Shown here: positions 16,859 through 26,307 of the stretch, piece after piece | Numbering within the stretch: the first letter of the stretch is position 1 | Layout: each line of letters begins with the position of its first letter | Source of the DNA: Flavobacteriales bacterium | Lineage (GTDB): Bacteria > Bacteroidota > Bacteroidia > Flavobacteriales_F > PHOS-HE28 | Direction of reading: 5' to 3' | Assembly (NCBI GenBank): GCA_016718655.1 | Contig: JADKCV010000011.1 | Location: 11,944-75,943, forward strand | Length of the DNA: 64,000 bases | The notes under the pieces: generated by a model | What the model was told of the DNA's origin: nothing | Seen by the model: only the letters and a program-made list of their open reading frames with translations | Databases searched by the model: none | Position numbers and translations under genes: made by a program

Positions 16859-17382
16859 TCGGTACCATCGGATCCAACCTTCTCCGCTTCGCGGTGCTCA
16901 TGCTCCTGCAAGTGCTGGTGCTCGATCACCTGGATGTGGCGAACGGGTATATGGTCCCCTACCTCTATGTGCTCTTCCTGCTTATGCTCCCCTTCGAGCT
17001 TCCGGAATGGAGCACGTTGATCATCGGCGCGACCACCGGTCTGGTCATGGACACGTTCAGCAGCACCCCGGGCATGCATATGGGCGCCTGCACGGCGATG
17101 ATGTTCGCCCGTATCCAACTGCTTCGGCTACTGGCCCCGCGCGAGGGGTACGAATATGGTATGCGACCCTCGGTGCCTGCCATGGGGATCGCCTGGTTCC
17201 TCACCTATGCCAGCGTGCTCATCCTCATCCACCACCTTTGGCTGTTCTATGTGGAACTGTTCCGCTTCGACCGCTTCTTCGGCACCTTCTTCCGTGCTGT
17301 ACTGAGCGGTGTCTTCACCCTGGTCCTCGTCCTGCTCACCCAGTTCCTCACGGCTCGGGCCGCCTCACGCGAACGCACATGA
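16855..17382 (+). CDS. mreD: Rod shape-determining membrane protein MreD
   Basis: The protein has 175 residues and five or six predicted membrane helices, with the family signature around GATTGLVMDTFSSTPGMHMG. It is an inner-membrane partner of MreC. ATGA overlaps join it to both mreC upstream and the PBP2 gene downstream. Confidence 0.93.
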   Translation: MIGTIGSNLLRFAVLMLLQVLVLDHLDVANGYMVPYLYVLFLLMLPFELPEWSTLIIGATTGLVMDTFSSTPGMHMGACTAMMFARIQLLRLLAPREGYEYGMRPSVPAMGIAWFLTYASVLILIHHLWLFYVELFRFDRFFGTFFRAVLSGVFTLVLVLLTQFLTARAASRERT

Positions 17383-19229
17383 ACTTCGAGTCACGTAAAT
17401 ACGTGCTCATCGCAGCGGTGATCTTCATCAGCAGCGTGTTCATCCTTCGCCTCTTCTATATCCAGGTGGTGGACACCAAATGGCGTGCGGAAGCCGCCAA
17501 TATGGCCGAACGCAAGGTCACTGTCTATCCTTCGCGGGGATTGGTGTACGACCGAAAGGAACGACTGTTGGTGGCGAATACACCCGTCTATGACCTGATG
17601 GTGGTACCCAAGGAGGTGGGCCCCTTCGATACCATCGCATTCGGGGAGCTGGTCGGCGTGGACCCGTTGGAACTTCGCAAGCGTTTGAAGGAAGCTACCG
17701 GCTATTCACGTTATAAACCTACTGTCATCGAGAAGCAGATACCCGCGGACCAGTTCGCGGGCATCAGCGTACACCTGCACAAATACCCCGGGTTCTACGG
17801 TCAAAGCCGGACCTTGCGCACCTACCCACCGCATGTTGCCGCGCACCTGCTCGGGTACCTGAGCGAGGTGAGCCCGGCCAAGGTGGAGAAGGACCCCTAC
17901 TATCGGGCAGGCGATGTGATCGGGATCGGCGGTCTGGAGTCCCACTACGAGGAACAATTGCGGGGGCGACGAGGGGTCGGCTACGTTCTCGTGGACGTTC
18001 ACAACAATGTGAAAGGCCCTTACAAGGACGGGCAGTACGATACGCTTGCCGTGGAGGGCAAGGATCTCTTCACCGGGATCGACCTGGACATGCAACGCCT
18101 GGGTGAGCAGCTCATGGTGAACAAGAAAGGCAGCATCGTGGCCCTGGACCCTCGCACAGGGGAGGTGCTCTGCTTGGTGAGCAGCCCCACCTACGACCCT
18201 GAATTGCTCGTGGGCCGCGTGCGCAACACCAACTACGGCATCCTCCAAAAGGATCCCATCAAACCCCTCTTCGACCGCGCCTTGCAAGCCCAATACCCTC
18301 CGGGTTCCATCTACAAGATCGTGCAATCCCTCATCGCTTTGGACGAAGGAGTGATCGATGTCAACACCGGATTCCCCTGCCAGAAATCGCTGGTCGGGTG
18401 TCACAACCATCCGGGGGCTGGTGATATCATCCACGCGATCCAATACTCGTGCAACCCCTATTTCTATCAGGTCTTCAAGCGTATGGTCGAGCAGGACAAG
18501 GACCCGAACCGCTTCAAGGACGCAGCCATCGGGATGCGCATGTGGCACGAGTACATGCTCACCTTCGGCTTGGGGCAGCGGCTGCCGATAGACCTGCCTT
18601 CTGCCAAGGGTGGCAATATCCCCGATGTGGCCTATTACGATCGTAAGTACGGAAAGGAGGGTTGGGCCTTCAGCACCATCTACAGCGTGAGCATCGGGCA
18701 GGGCGAAGTGCTGGTCGCACCGCTGCAAATGGCCAACCTGGCCGCGATCTTCGCGAACAAGGGCTGGTACTACGATCCACACGTGGTGCGTGCGGTGGGC
18801 CATCCGGACAGCTTGCAGCGCAAGTACCTCACCAAACACAACACCGGTGTGGACCCCAAGTGGTACGAACCCATCCAGGAAGGTATGCGACGGGTGGTCG
18901 AAGAACCGGGGGGGACGGCGCGCAATGCGCGCATCGAAGGCATCACCGTATGTGGTAAGACCGGCACGGCAGAGAACCCACATGGCCAGGACCATGCCGT
19001 GTTCGTTTGCTTCGCCCCCATGGAGGACCCGAGGATCGCTATGGCGGTGTATGTGGAGAACAGCGGGTTCGGAGGTACGTGGGCCGCACCGATCGCCAGC
19101 CTGCTCATGGAGCAGTACCTCACCGACACCATCAAGCGCCCCGAAGTGATGAAGCGCATGTTGGAGGCGGACCTGATCGCCAAGGAGGCCACCTTCGTGA
19201 AGAAACCCAAGAAGCCACGTCGCCGATGA
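17379..19229 (+). CDS. mrdA: Penicillin-binding protein 2 (elongation transpeptidase)
   Basis: The protein has 616 residues. One N-terminal TM helix lies at about 9-27, a PBP dimerisation domain at about 45-230 (YPSRGLVYDRKERLLVANTPV), and a transpeptidase domain follows. Its catalytic motifs are S310-I-Y-K, the SCN motif in QYSCNPYF, and KTGTA beginning at K527. It cross-links peptidoglycan during elongation together with RodA. The start is the ATG overlapping the mreD stop; its own TGA overlaps the rodA ATG. Confidence 0.97.
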   Translation: MNFESRKYVLIAAVIFISSVFILRLFYIQVVDTKWRAEAANMAERKVTVYPSRGLVYDRKERLLVANTPVYDLMVVPKEVGPFDTIAFGELVGVDPLELRKRLKEATGYSRYKPTVIEKQIPADQFAGISVHLHKYPGFYGQSRTLRTYPPHVAAHLLGYLSEVSPAKVEKDPYYRAGDVIGIGGLESHYEEQLRGRRGVGYVLVDVHNNVKGPYKDGQYDTLAVEGKDLFTGIDLDMQRLGEQLMVNKKGSIVALDPRTGEVLCLVSSPTYDPELLVGRVRNTNYGILQKDPIKPLFDRALQAQYPPGSIYKIVQSLIALDEGVIDVNTGFPCQKSLVGCHNHPGAGDIIHAIQYSCNPYFYQVFKRMVEQDKDPNRFKDAAIGMRMWHEYMLTFGLGQRLPIDLPSAKGGNIPDVAYYDRKYGKEGWAFSTIYSVSIGQGEVLVAPLQMANLAAIFANKGWYYDPHVVRAVGHPDSLQRKYLTKHNTGVDPKWYEPIQEGMRRVVEEPGGTARNARIEGITVCGKTGTAENPHGQDHAVFVCFAPMEDPRIAMAVYVENSGFGGTWAAPIASLLMEQYLTDTIKRPEVMKRMLEADLIAKEATFVKKPKKPRRR

Positions 19230-20548
19230 GCGCTAGGGACAATGTAGCGGCCAACTTCGACCGACCCATCCTCGGTCTGTACCTGCTGCTCATGTTCATG
19301 GGTTGGGCCAATATCTATTCAGCGGCATACGACCCCGCCCACGCCAGCATCTTCGACCTCGATAAGGAGTACGGTAAGCAGGCGGTATGGATGGGGATCA
19401 GTCTGCTGCTCGGTGGAGGCATCCTTCTGATCCGGGGCCAGGTGTTCCGCGACGCTGCCAATGTGATCTACGGTGGGGTCCTGGTCCTACTGGTGGCGGT
19501 GCTGCTCTTCGGCAAGGAGGTCAACGGAGCAAAGGCCTGGTTCGCCATTGGCGGTTTTGGTATACAGCCTGCGGAATTCGCCAAGTTCGCTACCGCACTC
19601 GCACTTTCTCGCTACCTCAGCGGCCTCAAGGCCTTGGTGGACCTGCGCTCACGCGTGATCAGCGCCATCCTCATCCTGACCCCGGTGGCACTTATCATGC
19701 TACAGCCCGATACCGGGACCGCGCTGGTCTCCGGTGCGTTCATCCTGGTCCTCTACCGTGAGGGTCTCTCGGGCAACGTGCTCTTGTTGGCCATCCTGGC
19801 CGCGATCGTATCCATCCTCTCGCTGATCTTCAAGGAGAGCACCTTCAACCTGCCGTTCACCGACCACGTCCTCGGCGGGCAGTATTTCCTCATGGTCGTG
19901 ATCATCGTGGTGGCCATCCTGGCGTGGGTCTTCGTCCACCAATTCCTCATCAAGCGAGAGCGAAAGCGTTTCTATGGCTACATCGCTTTGGGCTCATTGG
20001 CCTCGGTGGTCTTCATCAGCAGTGTGGACCATGCTTTCAACAACGTACTGGCCGAACATCAACAGGACCGGATCCTTGTGATGCTCGGTCAAATGGAGGA
20101 TCCACAAGGCCTGGGCTACAACGTGAAACAAAGCCAGACGGCCATCGGCAGTGGAGGCTTTGCAGGCAAGGGCTATCTGGAGGGTACCCTTACGAAGTTC
20201 AAGTACGTGCCCATGCAAAGCACCGATTTCATCTTCTGCACCGTGGGCGAGGAATGGGGATTCCTTGGTACCTCCTTCGTGGTCATCACTCTTACGGTGC
20301 TCATCCTACGCATCATCCAGATCAGTGATCGCCAACGATCCAAGTTCACCCGCATCTATGCGTATTGCGTCGCCAGCATCTTCTTCCTGCATTTGATGAT
20401 CAACGTGGGCATGACCATCGGTTTGGCGCCCGTGATCGGTATCCCATTGCCCTTCTTCAGTTACGGAGGAAGCAGCATGATGGGCTTCACCGTGCTGCTA
20501 GGCATACTACTGCGCTTGGATGCGGAGCGATTGAGCCAGCTGCGCTGA
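19226..20548 (+). CDS. rodA: Rod shape-determining peptidoglycan polymerase RodA
   Basis: The protein has 440 residues: a SEDS-family membrane protein with about ten helices. Family motifs include GIQPAEFAKF, LQPDTGTALV and the C-terminal PLPFFSYGGSSM. It is the glycan-chain polymerase partner of PBP2. It is the last gene of the operon: a perfect hairpin follows 89 bases after the stop codon. The protein is longer than E. coli RodA because of an extended periplasmic loop at about 275-330 (DHAFNNVLAEHQQDRI). Confidence 0.96.
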   Translation: MSARDNVAANFDRPILGLYLLLMFMGWANIYSAAYDPAHASIFDLDKEYGKQAVWMGISLLLGGGILLIRGQVFRDAANVIYGGVLVLLVAVLLFGKEVNGAKAWFAIGGFGIQPAEFAKFATALALSRYLSGLKALVDLRSRVISAILILTPVALIMLQPDTGTALVSGAFILVLYREGLSGNVLLLAILAAIVSILSLIFKESTFNLPFTDHVLGGQYFLMVVIIVVAILAWVFVHQFLIKRERKRFYGYIALGSLASVVFISSVDHAFNNVLAEHQQDRILVMLGQMEDPQGLGYNVKQSQTAIGSGGFAGKGYLEGTLTKFKYVPMQSTDFIFCTVGEEWGFLGTSFVVITLTVLILRIIQISDRQRSKFTRIYAYCVASIFFLHLMINVGMTIGLAPVIGIPLPFFSYGGSSMMGFTVLLGILLRLDAERLSQLR

Positions 20549-20636
20549 GCCCGTCGTCGCTTGGGTATCGCTAATGTTCAACAGGGTCGGCTGTTGACCG
20601 GCCAAGACCCAGGCCGGTCATGTGGACCCCGGAACG

Positions 20637-20667
20637 AAGAACGCCGGTCGTTCGGACCGGCGTTCTT
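20637..20667. terminator. Bidirectional terminator hairpin between rodA and ppiD
   Basis: AAGAACGCCGGTC (20637-20649) pairs perfectly with GACCGGCGTTCTT (20655-20667) around a five-base loop. Convergent genes end on both sides, so it can serve both. Confidence 0.8.
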
Positions 20668-20686
20668 CAGGAGAAAAGTTCCCTGA

Positions 20687-22765
20687 TCAATAGAACAGGT
20701 GGCGGTTGTCCTTCACCCCGACGGATTCGCGAAGCGCGTTGAAAACGCCATTCTCCACACGACCCTCCATGCGTTGAAGCATACTGCTCTTGTCAGCGGC
20801 CAGGTCACCGGCTTCACCCGGAGCGACCTTATTGGTCATACTTACCACATACACCGCGTTGTCGCCCTTCAACGGCACACTGGTCTGTCCGTTCTCCAAT
20901 GCGAAGATGCGGCCGATGGTCTCGAATTCACTGTACCCACCTGGGATACTGAACGTGTTGAAGGCCATGTCCGACGCCGATTGTACACTTCCCCCCAATT
21001 CGGTGGCCAAGGCATTGAGGTCGGTCTTGCCTTGCATCTTCGCCAAATACGCGTCGGCCTTCATCGCCTTGGCGGCTTCTTTCGTGAATAGTTCGCGAAC
21101 GTCCTCCAGTGCAGGCATGCCTTCTTCACGGATACCCGTGAGCAATGCCACCACGTAATTGTCACCAGCCTCCAGTGGTTCGCTCACATCGCCCACCTTG
21201 GCCCGGTTCACCCAGGAAATGGTACTGTTGGGCTCCTGCAGCCCACTCACGAAACGCTGATCGGGTCGAAGCTCCTCCACTGCCGTGAGCTGCATGCCAG
21301 CGGCCTCCGCGGCAGCTTTCATCGCGTCCTCGGTCTTGTTCTTCAATGAGAACTCATTGGCCAGTTTATAGGCCTCCTTGAAGGTGGCAGGCGAGGGACG
21401 CATGGTACGGGCAAGGCTGACCACACGACGTTCCTGACGGGTCCGCTGCCCAAGGACCTCCACGATATGGAAACCATAAGTCGTTTTCGCGATGGTGATG
21501 GCACCGACCTTCTGATCGAAACTAGCAGCTGTGAATTCCGGCACCATCCGTTGTTTGTCGAACCATTCATACACCCCTCCGGTACTCGTGCTTCCCGGAT
21601 CGTCACTGAACTTGGTGACCAGGTCCTCGAACTTGCTGCGGTCCTTCTTCACCACAGCGAGCAAGCTGTCCGCACGCTTTCCCTGCTCTTCCTCGGTCTT
21701 CCCTTGCTGTGTGCTCAGGAGGATGTGGCGCACGCGTGCCTCGGGCAAGTCGGCCAGTTCCTTCACCTTCACCAGCTTCCACACCTCACCTTCTGCGAAC
21801 GGACCGACCACCTCACCCACGGCGGCATTCACGATGAGGGAATCGTTGATCTTGTCCGCTGTTCCTTCCGTGTAAGGGGCCTTGTTGTAGGTGCGATCAT
21901 CACTGTTGGCCACGATGAAGAGGGAATCATCCGTGGTACTCAGCAGGTCCTCGCGTAATGAGGCCAGATCCGCCATGGTGGCCGTGCGATCCTCTTCGCT
22001 GGGCTTCACCGGAAAGAGCACATAGCCGAACTTACGGGAAGGCTTCTGCTTGTACTTCAGCTCCGTCTTGTGCTCATCATAGAACCGGCGGAGGTCCTTG
22101 TCGCTCACCGGGTAAAGGCTATCCGGTTCGGAATCGTAGCGCTTGGCCACAAAACTGAACGTGGCCTTCAAGTTCTTGGCAGCGAACTCATCCTTTGCCT
22201 GGGCACTGTTCACATACACGCTCTTCTTCACCAAGGTGTTGTACTTGGCATACAACCGGTTCTGGGTGATCCGACGCTTCTGGATCTCGTGATATACCGG
22301 CGCATTGACCCGAACATTGTTGAAATACTGTTTCAACGCCTCGGGATCCGGGTTGCCATCGGCTCCTTGGAAGTTGGGCTGATTCCGGAAGTCAGGCAGG
22401 ATGTTGTTACCGAACCGGATGTCGTTGTATTCCTCCTCCGTCAGCGTGAAGCCAGCATCCATCACTTGATCGAGCATGACCCTTTCCTTCACCACCTCGT
22501 TCCAAACACTGGTGCGCACCTGCTCCTGCATTTGCGCGTTCACCTGTTGGCCGAAGTCGTTACGGTAGCTTTCCACCTCATCACTCACCCGTTTCTCGAA
22601 GTCCATCACACTGATCTCTTCGCCGCCGACCTCGCCCAGGACAGCGTCCTGGCGACCACCGCCACGACCGGAGAAGAGGTCTGTCAGGATGAACGCCGCC
22701 ATGGCGCCACCAACGATCACCAGGAGCAGTCCGCTGCGTTCGCGGATCTTACCAATTACTGCCAT
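20687..22765 (-). CDS. ppiD: PpiD-type membrane-anchored peptidyl-prolyl isomerase/chaperone
   Basis: The protein has 692 residues. One TM helix at about 12-30 (SGLLLVIVGGAMAAFILTDLF) anchors a periplasmic chain. A SurA_N-like helical region follows (DFEKRVSDEVESYRNDFG), and a parvulin rotamase domain lies at about 340-450 (ARVRHILLSTQQGKTEEEQG, FSDDPGSTSTGGVYEWFDK, TYGFHIVEVLGQ). It should help outer-membrane and periplasmic proteins fold. The ATG at 22765 is the start because the longer frame adds residues with no homology and crosses the TATATTTG promoter box. It is the last gene of the leftward envelope cluster, but apparently with its own promoter. Confidence 0.93.
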   Translation of the reverse strand: MAVIGKIRERSGLLLVIVGGAMAAFILTDLFSGRGGGRQDAVLGEVGGEEISVMDFEKRVSDEVESYRNDFGQQVNAQMQEQVRTSVWNEVVKERVMLDQVMDAGFTLTEEEYNDIRFGNNILPDFRNQPNFQGADGNPDPEALKQYFNNVRVNAPVYHEIQKRRITQNRLYAKYNTLVKKSVYVNSAQAKDEFAAKNLKATFSFVAKRYDSEPDSLYPVSDKDLRRFYDEHKTELKYKQKPSRKFGYVLFPVKPSEEDRTATMADLASLREDLLSTTDDSLFIVANSDDRTYNKAPYTEGTADKINDSLIVNAAVGEVVGPFAEGEVWKLVKVKELADLPEARVRHILLSTQQGKTEEEQGKRADSLLAVVKKDRSKFEDLVTKFSDDPGSTSTGGVYEWFDKQRMVPEFTAASFDQKVGAITIAKTTYGFHIVEVLGQRTRQERRVVSLARTMRPSPATFKEAYKLANEFSLKNKTEDAMKAAAEAAGMQLTAVEELRPDQRFVSGLQEPNSTISWVNRAKVGDVSEPLEAGDNYVVALLTGIREEGMPALEDVRELFTKEAAKAMKADAYLAKMQGKTDLNALATELGGSVQSASDMAFNTFSIPGGYSEFETIGRIFALENGQTSVPLKGDNAVYVVSMTNKVAPGEAGDLAADKSSMLQRMEGRVENGVFNALRESVGVKDNRHLFY

Positions 22766-22787
22766 TTGCCTTGGGGGAATAGGGGTG

Positions 22788-22795
22788 CAAATATA
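22788..22795 (-). promoter_or_regulatory. -7 box for ppiD
   Basis: TATATTTG on the minus strand is an exact TAnnTTTG match, 22 bases before the ppiD ATG and in the 107-base gap after gldE. No clear -33 TTG was found. Confidence 0.55.
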
Positions 22796-22872
22796 GGATC
22801 CGGGGCGATCCAGCGGGTCATGGTGCGGAAAGCCGCGTGGATCGAGGGCGACCAGCGCCACCGGCACCTCTG

Positions 22873-24168
22873 TCAGGGCAGGTAACCCAGCTCCGGATCC
22901 AGCACCTGCAAGCGCAGTAGATCGATACGTCCATGCTCCACCTGTGCCACCGTGATCCGATACGGGCCAAGGTCGATGACCTGTTCCTGCTCAGGCAGTT
23001 CACCCGTACTATGCATCAGCCAACCTGCAAGTGTGTCGTATTCCTCGCTTTCCGCAATGGCCAAGCGATGCGCTTCGCGAAGATGTGACACTTCGATCCG
23101 AGCGCTGAACAGGAACTCATCGGGGCCTAATCGCTCCTCCACTTCCTGAGGTGTATCGTGTTCGTCCTCGATATCGCCCACAATGGTCTCCACTACATCC
23201 TCCATGGTCAGCATGCCTGCCGTACCCCCGAACTCGTCCACCACGACGGCAACGTGGTTCCGTTGCTTGATCAGGAGCTGTAAGACCTCATCCGCTGGCA
23301 TGGTGCCCTGAATGAAATTGACAGGCCGCATCACTGCCTTGATGGACTTGGGATGCCGGAAGAGCTCATAACCATGCACATACCCGATGATGTTGTCGAT
23401 GCTGTCCTTGTAGATGAGCAACTTGCTCATGCCCGAGCTCACGAACAGCTGATGCAGTTCATCCGTCGTACTGTCCACGTCGATGGCCTCGATCTCCGCT
23501 CGAGGCACCATCAATTCGCGCACCTTTATATTGCTCAGTTCCAGTGTATTACGAAAATACTCCACCTCGGCATCCAGATGGGTCCGCTTGATACCATCCG
23601 AACTCACTTCCTTGAGGAATTCATCCAGATCGATACGACCGAAGACCAATTGGGCATTCGCGCTCTTGACCCCGAACAAACGCAGAATGAGCGCGCTGAT
23701 ACCGGTCATGATCATCATGGGGGTCCACATGACGACGTAAAGCACTTGCAATGGGACGGTGAACACACTGAGCGCACCATTGGGATCGATGCGGAACAAG
23801 GCCTTTGGCAGGAACTCGGCAAGGACAAGGATGACCATTGTGCTGAGCAGGGTCTGCGACACCAGCACCAAGGCCTCTCCCATCCCATAGGTACGCAACC
23901 ATGGTTCGAGCAATTCGGCCATGGCGATACCGTAAAGTACCAAGGCCACGTTGTTACCGACCAGCAAGGCACCGATCACTCGCTCGGGGCGCTTCAGTAG
24001 CGGACTGATCAAGCGAGCCCATATGGCGCCCCGCTTCCGCTCCAGTTCGATATAAAGCTTGTTACTGCTGAGAAAGGCGATCTCGAGACCGGAGCACAAT
24101 GCCGAGACGACCACCGAGATGACGATAAGGACCAGATCGGAAAGGTTCGGGGACACGGAAGTGAGCAC
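22873..24168 (-). CDS. gldE: GldE/hemolysin-family CNNM-CBS membrane protein
   Basis: The protein has 431 residues. An N-terminal CNNM/DUF21 membrane domain covers about 1-185 (SALCSGLEIAFLSSNKLYIE, LVGNNVALVLYGIAMAEL). A CBS pair covers about 200-330 (VRELMVPRAEIEAIDVDS, VAVVVDEFGGTAGMLTMEDV), and a CorC/HlyC C-terminal domain closes the protein. In gliding Flavobacteriia the orthologue is named GldE and supports GldD function in gliding/T9SS; the wider family are Mg/Co efflux-like proteins. Assignment to GldE rather than a generic paralogue rests on the lptC/ppiD context and is inference. Confidence 0.82.
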   Translation of the reverse strand: MLTSVSPNLSDLVLIVISVVVSALCSGLEIAFLSSNKLYIELERKRGAIWARLISPLLKRPERVIGALLVGNNVALVLYGIAMAELLEPWLRTYGMGEALVLVSQTLLSTMVILVLAEFLPKALFRIDPNGALSVFTVPLQVLYVVMWTPMMIMTGISALILRLFGVKSANAQLVFGRIDLDEFLKEVSSDGIKRTHLDAEVEYFRNTLELSNIKVRELMVPRAEIEAIDVDSTTDELHQLFVSSGMSKLLIYKDSIDNIIGYVHGYELFRHPKSIKAVMRPVNFIQGTMPADEVLQLLIKQRNHVAVVVDEFGGTAGMLTMEDVVETIVGDIEDEHDTPQEVEERLGPDEFLFSARIEVSHLREAHRLAIAESEEYDTLAGWLMHSTGELPEQEQVIDLGPYRITVAQVEHGRIDLLRLQVLDPELGYLP

Positions 24169-24203
24169 CTTGTTGCAGGCAGCGCGAAGTTAGCTCAACA
24201 GGT

Positions 24204-24413
24204 TCAGGAGCCGTGTTTGCGCTGCTCCATGGCCTCCAATCGCTTGCGGGTGAATTTGCGAAAGAAGAACATGGCCAATGCCACGCCTGGGAACAACCAC
24301 CAATCACGTGATGCACCCCAGCCTTCGTTCACCACCACCCAAGCGGCGGCCAAGGCCGATCCGATGGCCACGGCCAGCCAGAAGTGCTCCATGAAACGGG
24401 CCAGCTTGTTCAT
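24204..24413 (-). CDS. Small two-helix membrane protein
   Basis: The protein has 69 residues with two hydrophobic helices (about 8-28 and 36-50) and a basic C-terminus (RKFTRKRLEAMEQRKHGS). Its ATG overlaps the lptC TGA (ATGA), and it precedes gldE by 35 bases, so it is almost surely translated as part of the operon. No function is recognised. Confidence 0.75.
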   Translation of the reverse strand: MNKLARFMEHFWLAVAIGSALAAAWVVVNEGWGASRDWWLFPGVALAMFFFRKFTRKRLEAMEQRKHGS

Positions 24414-24982
24414 TCGTCCGACAAGGTATCGTCCTGGGACATACGCAGCGTACCCGTGATCCTGCGTAGCGTATAGCGACTGAAGTCCTCGTTGGCTTCC
24501 AGACCCTGTCCATGGATGATATCCTGACCTCGTTGGATCCGGACCGCCTTGTCCGTGAAGATCCGTGCGCTATCCTGGTACCATACCACCTTCTCCGTTT
24601 CCATTCGCTCACCCTTGACATTGATGAAGACCACCTCCTCATACACCTCCATACGCTTCTCTTGGGTCAGTATCACACCCCGTCTTGCCGTGAGGGTACT
24701 ACCCGGGGCGCCCACACTGTCGAAGAACTGCAACTTCAATCCATCCGTGATCTCATACCGCTGGGGGTCCTTGGTCCATTCGTCGATGCGACCGGCCTGT
24801 AAACGGTACCTCGGCCTTCCCGCATCGGTATACAGGTACTCTGCCTGGTGTGTGACCCGGTCCGGGGCATCATCGGATACCGCCACAGCGGCCACCTTGT
24901 CCAGATCATTGGTGCAGGAAACAAGCATTCCCGCCACCAGGGCGGGAATGCACCATAGGATGATGGACCTGCGGAAGGACAC
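24410..24982 (-). CDS. lptC: LPS export lipoprotein LptC
   Basis: The protein has 190 residues. The start is a GTG five bases after the upstream TAG; it gives a lipoprotein signal ending in LVSC (Cys23), as usual for Bacteroidota LptC. The LptC beta-jellyroll follows at about 50-180 (YRLQAGRIDEWTKDPQRYE, TEKVVWYQDSARIFTDKAVR). LptC bridges LptFG and LptA in LPS export at the inner membrane. Frames extending upstream would read into the TPR gene and were rejected. Confidence 0.88.
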   Translation of the reverse strand: MSFRRSIILWCIPALVAGMLVSCTNDLDKVAAVAVSDDAPDRVTHQAEYLYTDAGRPRYRLQAGRIDEWTKDPQRYEITDGLKLQFFDSVGAPGSTLTARRGVILTQEKRMEVYEEVVFINVKGERMETEKVVWYQDSARIFTDKAVRIQRGQDIIHGQGLEANEDFSRYTLRRITGTLRMSQDDTLSDE

Positions 24983-24987
24983 GGGAC

Positions 24988-26307
24988 CTACTTGCGCGTG
25001 CGCACCGTGGTGGATTCTCCCAGCCCACCACAGGCGACGGTCACAGTCTTGCCGTCCGTCAACTGATAGAAGAACGCATCGGATTGGGTCGGGAAGCGGG
25101 CGGACATGGAACCCATGCGGTCGCCGGCCTTGTCGGCCACGCTCGGGTCCAAGCTGCGGGCACGCTGGTAATAGTCGTAGGCAAGCCAATACGCTCCCCA
25201 CGAATCCGGTGCTTCACAACTTGCTCCCTGTGCTGCGATGGCATTACCGATCAGGATCAACGCTTCACCGTTCTTGGGCTCCACCTGAAGGACCTGATTG
25301 GCATAGCTACGCGCTTGACCATGGTTGCTGCTCGCGCTCGCCACCTGACCTGCCTTGAGCAGGTACTTCACCTTGTCGCTGCATCCGGTGCACAGGTCCA
25401 CGGCCTCCTTCATGTACCGAAGCGCTCCGTTCATGTCGTTCTGCTTGGCCAGGAACAGGCCCAGGCTGTAGGCACTTTCGCTGCTCGGGTTGGCACGATG
25501 CACATCCTCGGCAAGTGAGCGATACACGGTCTCGTCGGTGCAATCCTTGCCGTTGAGGACCTTCAACAAGCGGTTCTTCATGTCCATATCGTCGGGCTTG
25601 GCGGTCACCATGTCCCCTACGATACGACCAATGTCCCCACATTCGGCCACTTTGAAGAACAAGCTGTTCACCTGATCACGTGCCTTGCTGTAGCGGTCCC
25701 GCGCATCCTCTTTGATGTCTTCGGAGCCAAGGGCGGCGTCAACATGCCCCATGATCATGACGTAGTCCTGTAACATCTGTTCCTTCGTAGCCTCGCCTTT
25801 GCCATACAAGCAATTCAAGGTCTGGTAGTAGGTGCTCAAGGTCCCGGCCTCGCTCTTGGACCCTCCTAGTTCAACACTCTCTTTGAGGATGGCGAAAGCT
25901 TCGGTGCATTTACTTGGATCATAGACCATCAGGTCCACGCCTTTCCGACCCAGGACGAAGGCCCGTTCCCCGAAGTGGGTGATCCGGAGATCATAGATCA
26001 CGCCGAGCGAATCGATGAGCCGGGCTTTACGAGCAGGGTCCTTTTCAGCCTCGATGAAGGTGGTCAGGATCTTCACTCCGTTCTGGTACAATCCCTTACT
26101 GGAGGCGGGGCAAGTGTTCACCACTTCCTTCCACGGAGCGTATGCATCATGAACACTTGACTGTTTCATGAACTCCTGGTACAGCGATAGGTTCTGTACA
26201 CACTTCACGCTGTCCTCCGGCGTATTGCCGTACTTGCTCTGGGCCTGGGCACCGATGGCGGTGACCGAGATGAGCACCAGAGCGATACTGTGTTGGTAGG
26301 TCTTCAT
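24988..26307 (-). CDS. Periplasmic TPR-repeat protein of the lptC operon
   Basis: The protein has 439 residues. A signal peptide covers 1-23 (ISVTAIGAQAQ). Helical TPR-like repeats cover most of the rest, clearest at about 260-380 (SAYSLGLFLAKQNDMNGALRYMKEAVDLC, ANQVLQVEPKNGEALILIGNAIAAQG). Several conserved cysteines occur. The same gene type is found between coaX and lptC in other Bacteroidota, but the function is unknown. The ATG overlaps the stop of the outer-membrane protein gene by four bases. Confidence 0.85.
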   Translation of the reverse strand: MKTYQHSIALVLISVTAIGAQAQSKYGNTPEDSVKCVQNLSLYQEFMKQSSVHDAYAPWKEVVNTCPASSKGLYQNGVKILTTFIEAEKDPARKARLIDSLGVIYDLRITHFGERAFVLGRKGVDLMVYDPSKCTEAFAILKESVELGGSKSEAGTLSTYYQTLNCLYGKGEATKEQMLQDYVMIMGHVDAALGSEDIKEDARDRYSKARDQVNSLFFKVAECGDIGRIVGDMVTAKPDDMDMKNRLLKVLNGKDCTDETVYRSLAEDVHRANPSSESAYSLGLFLAKQNDMNGALRYMKEAVDLCTGCSDKVKYLLKAGQVASASSNHGQARSYANQVLQVEPKNGEALILIGNAIAAQGASCEAPDSWGAYWLAYDYYQRARSLDPSVADKAGDRMGSMSARFPTQSDAFFYQLTDGKTVTVACGGLGESTTVRTRK

